The notes beneath the pieces were generated by a model, which was not told the DNA's origin, did not search any database, and saw only the letters and a program-made list of their open reading frames with translations. Of a stretch of DNA of 64,000 bases, positions 60,310 to 64,000 are shown in pieces. The position numbers and the translations under genes are program-made. This DNA comes from Bacteroidota bacterium. Lineage in GTDB: Bacteria > Bacteroidota > Bacteroidia > Chitinophagales > Saprospiraceae. The stretch lies in the NCBI GenBank assembly GCA_016124585.1, contig WGNL01000010.1, forward strand, positions 186,001 to 250,000. The letters are read 5' to 3'. Numbering within the stretch: position 1 is the first letter of the stretch; every line of letters starts with the position of its first letter.

Positions 60310-61654
60310 TTAGCATCAACTTAACTGCTCCAAGCGCTGGCCCACCTTCGTTTTCTGAAACGATTATTTTCTTCCCAAAAATCTCTCCAGCCATCTCCAC
60401 CCAAAACGGCATTTTAGTGAAGCCACCATTGGCGAAAATGACGTGGAAAGGTTCGGCCACTTCCTCCAGCACATCGCCGATTAATTTCATGTTCAGCAAA
60501 ATTCCCTCCAGCACCGCCCGATGAAAATGGGCAAGCGTGTGGAAGGGGCGGATACCGCTGAAGCTACCCGTAGCAGTGGCGTCCCAGAGCGGCGCCCGCT
60601 CGCCGAGGATATGTGGCAAAAACCGCAATCCGTCACAACCCATCGGCACCCGCTGCATGGTCGTACGGTGCTTTTCCATGATTTTTGCCGAAGGTGAACA
60701 GCCAAAAAATTGGCGACAAAACCATTCGTACACCACGGCTCCGTTGTTGCTGGCGCCCCCTGTCACATAGGTGGCAGCTTGATTTGCCGTTGGCGGAAAA
60801 AGCAGATAGTTGAAAATGCGTTCGCTAAGGTCGTACACGGGCTGGTGCGTAGTGATGCGCAGTGCCCCGCTCGTCCCGATAGACAGCACGGCCTCGCCCG
60901 GCGATACAGCACCAGCACCTAAATTGGCGAGACAACCATCCGAAGCACCTATGAGCCAAGGCGTTTCAACAGAGATACCCATGCTGCGGGCTGCGGCTGG
61001 CTTTATTTTTTTTAAGGTAAAAAATGGCGAAACATGCTTTGGCAATTGCGCAGGACTGATACCTGCATAATCAAGTGCAGGGCTATGCCAATTTAGTCGA
61101 GCGGCATCGAAAAGTCCAGTAGCTGAGGCCATGGATTGGTCAGTGTAAAACTCCCCGAACAGCCGGAAAACCAGATATTCCTTGATTCCTAAAAACATGG
61201 CTGTTTTTTGAAAAATGGCAGGTTCATTTTGGCGCAGCCATGCGATTTTTGTCAGCGGCGACATGGGGTGAATAGGTGTTCCAGTGTGGCGATAGATGTC
61301 CTTCCCGATTGGTGTTCCTTTCAATTGCGAAGCGATGGCAGCTGCCCGATTATCTGACCAAAGAATGCTTCGAGTGAGTGGCTGTCCTTTGTCGTTCATG
61401 GCAATTAGGCTGTGCATGGCTGCACTAAGTCCGATTCCCGCTGGCTGTTTGCCAAGTTTCTCCACCAGTTTTTTTACTGCAGACATGGCCGCCCGTAAAA
61501 CTTGCTCAGGGTCTTGTTCCTGGCATCCCGGCTGGGGACTTAGGGTAGGGTAGGGCTTCGTCACTTCGCCCAATACACGCTCCGACTCGTCGAATGCGAC
61601 GGCTTTGGTGCTGGATGTGCCGATGTCAAGCCCGATGAAATACGACATTTTCAA
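60278..61654 (-). CDS. FGGY-family carbohydrate kinase (gluconokinase/xylulokinase type), short C-terminus
   Basis: 458 aa. The N-terminal FGGY domain starts FIGLDIGTSSTKAVAFDE with ATP-binding DIGTSSTK; GLSAAMHSLIAMN, ILWSDNRAAA and MSPLTKIAWLRQ follow. The C-terminal domain shows IGASDGCLANLGAGAV with the catalytic Asp, SIGTSGALRIT, TGGASNNGAVVYEW and FANGGFTKMPFWVEM. The motif spacing suits gluconokinase of the FGGY type; xylulokinase is possible. Family members usually continue ~30-50 residues past ALGA; here ALGAVKLMLIIQNNHVFYS ends abruptly where it overlaps the AT-rich convergent gene. That suggests the 3' end was replaced by a rearrangement. The activity may survive, since all catalytic motifs remain. 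Confidence 0.85.
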   Translation of the reverse strand: MKMSYFIGLDIGTSSTKAVAFDESERVLGEVTKPYPTLSPQPGCQEQDPEQVLRAAMSAVKKLVEKLGKQPAGIGLSAAMHSLIAMNDKGQPLTRSILWSDNRAAAIASQLKGTPIGKDIYRHTGTPIHPMSPLTKIAWLRQNEPAIFQKTAMFLGIKEYLVFRLFGEFYTDQSMASATGLFDAARLNWHSPALDYAGISPAQLPKHVSPFFTLKKIKPAAARSMGISVETPWLIGASDGCLANLGAGAVSPGEAVLSIGTSGALRITTHQPVYDLSERIFNYLLFPPTANQAATYVTGGASNNGAVVYEWFCRQFFGCSPSAKIMEKHRTTMQRVPMGCDGLRFLPHILGERAPLWDATATGSFSGIRPFHTLAHFHRAVLEGILLNMKLIGDVLEEVAEPFHVIFANGGFTKMPFWVEMAGEIFGKKIIVSENEGGPALGAVKLMLIIQNNHVFYS

Positions 61655-61696
61655 TTAAGTAATGCTTTCAGAATATCAAACTTGGAAAGTCAAATT

Positions 61697-62122
61697 TCAT
61701 GAACTGCTTCGTTTTTTTGAGCTTGATTTTTTATAATCGAAAGCTGCACGGAATAAAGCCAGCCAGCCAGCCATGAATAACAGCCCACCGACCGGCGTCA
61801 TTGGCCCAAGTATGGAGGTAGATGCTTTGATTCCAAAAGCTTCTGCCGCCGCCATGAGATACAAGGAGCCGCTAAAAAATAGAATGCCAAATACAAAGAG
61901 CCATCCAGCAATGTTTGTCCACCGCTCACTGAGGTAGCGGGCACCGATGGCAACGATGAGCAGCGCAAACGTATGGTAAAACTGATAGCGTACACCCGTC
62001 TCGAAAATTTGAACCTCATCGGGTGTGAGGATTCTCTTCAAAATATGCGCCCCAAAAGCGCCAAGAACAACGGCAAATAAGCCAGATAGCGTGCCAATTA
62101 GGAGAAATCTTCTGGTAATCAT
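61697..62122 (-). CDS. DUF423 inner-membrane protein
   Basis: 141 aa with four membrane segments: FLLIGTLSGLFAVVLGAFGAHIL, YQFYHTFALLIVAIGARYL, IAGWLFVFGILFFSGSLYLM and MTPVGGLLFMAGWLALF split by a short loop. GAFGAHxL plus YHTFALL and GPMTPVGG are the DUF423 (YgdD-like) hallmarks. The C-terminus is a short basic, serine-rich tail (YKKSSSKKRSSS). Function of the family is unknown. It is 42 bp upstream of the FGGY kinase on the same strand, so possibly co-transcribed. Confidence 0.88.
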   Translation of the reverse strand: MITRRFLLIGTLSGLFAVVLGAFGAHILKRILTPDEVQIFETGVRYQFYHTFALLIVAIGARYLSERWTNIAGWLFVFGILFFSGSLYLMAAAEAFGIKASTSILGPMTPVGGLLFMAGWLALFRAAFDYKKSSSKKRSSS

Positions 62123-62276
62123 TGGGTGGGTATTTTGTATTTAAGTTTTTTGATGAAAATTGGGCAAATGTAATGTTTTTGACAAATGGCGAATGCCGTT
62201 CGCCCGACGAAAATTCGATCATCATCAGTTTGTCTGGTTATCCTCTAATTTCAGGTGAAAATCCCCTGTCTTCTGC

Positions 62277-62284
62277 TACATTTG
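62277..62284 (+). promoter_or_regulatory. -7 box TACATTTG for the trypsin-like protease gene
   Basis: Exact TAnnTTTG, 23 bp before ATG 62308. It also argues against the longer open frame from 62122. Confidence 0.5.
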
Positions 62285-62307
62285 CCCACCTAATCCGCAA
62301 TTTTTAC

Positions 62308-63393
62308 ATGCGAGACGTCATCGAGCAATTCCGCAACAATGTTATCCAAATAGCCACGCCGTACAGCACTGGCACGGGTTTTCTGTTGCAGGATTTTGGT
62401 GTTATCGTCACCAACGACCATGTGGTGCAGGGCAATCAAGAGGTGGTGGTGGATGGAGCTAAACTGCCCCGACAGATAGCCAAGGTGACCTTCAGCGACC
62501 CTCGATATGACCTTGCTTTCATTGTGGCGCCGCCATGTCCTGAAGCTCCCAAAGCTACTTTAGCCACCAACAAAAACGTAGCGGTCGGAGATGTGATAGT
62601 GGCGATCGGGCACCCTTTTGGACTTAAATTTTCGGCGACACAGGGCATTGTTTCCAGCACGGAATATTTGCAGGACGACCTCCTGTACATCCAGCATGAT
62701 GCGGCTCTGAACCCAGGCAACAGCGGTGGCCCGCTTGTCAACGAGCAAGGTGAAATTGTGGGAGTGAACACTTTCATCGTGAACGGTGGCGAAAGCATGG
62801 GGTTCTCACTCCCAGTGCGTTACCTTGCGGAGTCGTTGTCTTTGTTCAAGCAAGGTGGTGGGCAAGTAGGGGCTAGATGCCAGAACTGTAAACAAGTGGT
62901 TTTCCAAAAAGACAAATCGGATGGGTATTGTCCAAATTGCGGAGCACCGATAGCACTGCCAAGCGAGGCCGAAGTGTACGAACCAGCTGGCATTGCCCGC
63001 ACTATTGAAGAGATTTTGGAAAAATGTGGGCACAACCGGGTGCTAGCTCGCCGTGGAGCAAATGTCTGGGAAGTTCGGAACGGGAGTGCCAGCATTGTGA
63101 TAAGTTACTACGAACCAAACGGCCTCATCGCTGGTGATGCCATCCTCTGCGATTTGCCTTCGACCAATATCCAGCCTGTGTATGAGTATTTGCTTCGTCA
63201 AAACCATGAACTGGAGGCGTTGAGTCTCAGTGTGCGGGGACAAGAGATTGTGCTTTCACTTGTGATTTATGACCGCTACCTGACCCTTGAAACTGGCATG
63301 AAGCGCTTTCGGAACCTCTTCGAAAAAGCTGATTATTACGACAATGTGCTGGTCGATCAATTCGGGGCAGGTTGGAAGGAAAATGGAGATTGA
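62308..63393 (+). CDS. cytoplasmic trypsin-like serine protease with zinc ribbon and YbjN-like domain
   Basis: 361 aa from ATG 62308 (MRDVIEQFRNNVIQIATP). No signal peptide or membrane helix. Residues ~10-190 are an S1C/HtrA-like protease with a complete triad: VIVTNDHVVQG (His), DPRYDLAFI (Asp), ALNPGNSGGPLVNEQG (Ser). There is no PDZ domain. Instead a zinc ribbon follows (CQNCKQVVFQKDKSDGYCPNC, split; four Cys), then ~130 residues (RTIEEILEKCGHNRVLARRG to the end) resembling a YbjN/CesT-type chaperone fold. The zinc ribbon and chaperone-like module may recruit substrate. Function unproven; the domain order is uncommon. Confidence 0.82.
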   Translation: MRDVIEQFRNNVIQIATPYSTGTGFLLQDFGVIVTNDHVVQGNQEVVVDGAKLPRQIAKVTFSDPRYDLAFIVAPPCPEAPKATLATNKNVAVGDVIVAIGHPFGLKFSATQGIVSSTEYLQDDLLYIQHDAALNPGNSGGPLVNEQGEIVGVNTFIVNGGESMGFSLPVRYLAESLSLFKQGGGQVGARCQNCKQVVFQKDKSDGYCPNCGAPIALPSEAEVYEPAGIARTIEEILEKCGHNRVLARRGANVWEVRNGSASIVISYYEPNGLIAGDAILCDLPSTNIQPVYEYLLRQNHELEALSLSVRGQEIVLSLVIYDRYLTLETGMKRFRNLFEKADYYDNVLVDQFGAGWKENGD

Positions 63394-63434
63394 GAAATTG
63401 TCAACTGTGCTCCCACTAACAAAAACTTGCAACT

Positions 63435-63932
63435 ATGGAAAATCAAACAACTGCCACCCTCCGCCCTGCAACCATCGAAGATGTACCGCTCATACTCCAG
63501 TTCATTCGGGAATTGGCAGAATATGAACGGATGCTGGATGATGTGGTGGCGACGGAAGACATGCTCCGTGAAACGCTGTTTGGCCAGCGACCAGCAGCTG
63601 AGGTGGTAATATGTCAGGAAGGTGAAATCCCGGCTGGGTTTGCGCTGTTTTTTCATAACTACTCCACTTTTAAGGGCAGGCCAGGCATTTACCTCGAAGA
63701 CCTTTACGTTCGCCCAAGGTTTCGTGGTCGAGGCTATGGTAAAATGTTGCTGGCCAACCTTGCCAAATTAGCCGTTGAACGCAACTGCGCCCGTCTTGAA
63801 TGGGCTGTGCTCAATTGGAACACCCCTTCCATCAATTTTTACAAAAGCCTCGGTGCCCTGCCGATGGACGAATGGACAGTGTACCGACTGACAGGTGATG
63901 CCCTTGAAAAATTGGGTCAGTTTGGTCGGTGA
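63435..63932 (+). CDS. GNAT acetyltransferase of the diamine/thialysine (SSAT-like) type
   Basis: 165 aa, one GNAT domain: ATIEDVPLILQFIRELAEYE, FALFFHNYSTFKGRPGIYLEDLYV, acetyl-CoA loop RPRFRGRGYGKMLL, CARLEWAVLNWN, and SINFYKSLGALPMDEWTVYRL. These match the eukaryote-like SSAT2/diamine acetyltransferase branch, with the C-terminal INFYKSLGA-MDEW signature. It would transfer an acetyl group from acetyl-CoA to polyamine or thialysine-like amines. 41 bp after the protease gene, likely co-transcribed. Confidence 0.87.
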   Translation: MENQTTATLRPATIEDVPLILQFIRELAEYERMLDDVVATEDMLRETLFGQRPAAEVVICQEGEIPAGFALFFHNYSTFKGRPGIYLEDLYVRPRFRGRGYGKMLLANLAKLAVERNCARLEWAVLNWNTPSINFYKSLGALPMDEWTVYRLTGDALEKLGQFGR

Positions 63933-63939
63933 CCAATGG

Positions 63940-64000
63940 TCAATAGTCAAATTTGATGGTGTACAAGGATTCCTTCATGCCCTTCTTAGCGAGGTCAATT
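63940..64000 (-). CDS. C-terminal end of a protein running off the window
   Basis: The minus strand reads, open from the edge, IDLAKKGMKESLYTIKFDY and TGA (63942-63940). The mix of residues looks coding, and a convergent gene would fit the 7-bp spacing from the acetyltransferase stop. Only 19 residues are visible, so no identification is possible. Confidence 0.4.
   Translation of the reverse strand, partial: IDLAKKGMKESLYTIKFDY

Noticed and set aside
1-64000. tRNA, rRNA, CRISPR arrays and complete insertion sequences
   Set aside because: Looked for T-loop motifs, long conserved RNA segments, regularly spaced direct repeats with unique spacers and transposase motifs; none found.

Overview
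The window comes from a member of the Bacteroidota, most likely the Saprospiria/Chitinophagia side of the phylum (inference). The signs are many secreted proteins ending in type IX secretion (T9SS) sorting domains, a PorP/SprF-family protein, an lpxC-fabZ fusion between lpxD and lpxA, starts without Shine-Dalgarno sequences, and repeated -7 boxes of the Bacteroidota form TAnnTTTG. I saw no rRNA, tRNA, CRISPR array or complete insertion sequence.

Region by region. 1-14.4 kb is accessory DNA and looks like a defence island. It holds an AT-rich SIR2-HerA pair (HerA cut by the window edge), a large BNR/LamG T9SS protein, a 21-bp-period repeat array, an AT-rich ATPase + HNH nuclease pair resembling Septu (PtuA/PtuB), and three tandem paralogues of a family I do not recognise. 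14.5-20.1 kb carries three secreted T9SS proteins: a cytochrome c/copper monooxygenase-like protein, a small cysteine-containing protein, and a vanadium haloperoxidase/PAP2-like protein with metal-binding repeats. 20.3-32.1 kb is mixed housekeeping: two divergent regulators/acetyltransferases, a LexA-like S24 repressor, PhoD phosphatase, PorP/SprF, an RsmB-type rRNA methyltransferase, a SMUG2-like DNA glycosylase, YidC, a DUF6438 lipoprotein, a 49-aa membrane protein and an LTA-synthase-like sulfatase.

32.2-43.7 kb is again accessory. It has a second 21/42-bp-period array, a frameshifted gene, a stub of a T9SS C-terminal domain, and three surface proteins. One of these is a 2054-codon metalloprotease/FG-GAP/repeat/CHU_C protein split by an in-frame TGA exactly where a conserved tryptophan is expected. 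43.7-64 kb is core: hemC (without the usual cofactor cysteine), lpxD-lpxC/fabZ-lpxA for lipid A, an FkbM methyltransferase, dnaG, dapD, a SPOR protein, deoC, dnaB, a DEAD-box helicase, an RsuA/RluB pseudouridine synthase, an FGGY kinase with a short C-terminus, DUF423, a trypsin-like protease with zinc ribbon, and a diamine-type acetyltransferase.

The most unusual non-coding signal is at 52.1-52.95 kb between dnaG and dapD. Three direct copies of a nearly invariant ~25-nt sequence are each followed by a hairpin whose stem differs between copies by compensating changes and ends in a T-run on the + strand. I propose a small family of tandem structured RNAs. Other non-coding themes are two unrelated arrays sharing a 21-bp period and many gene junctions filled with imperfect 7-8-bp tandem words, a different word at each junction.
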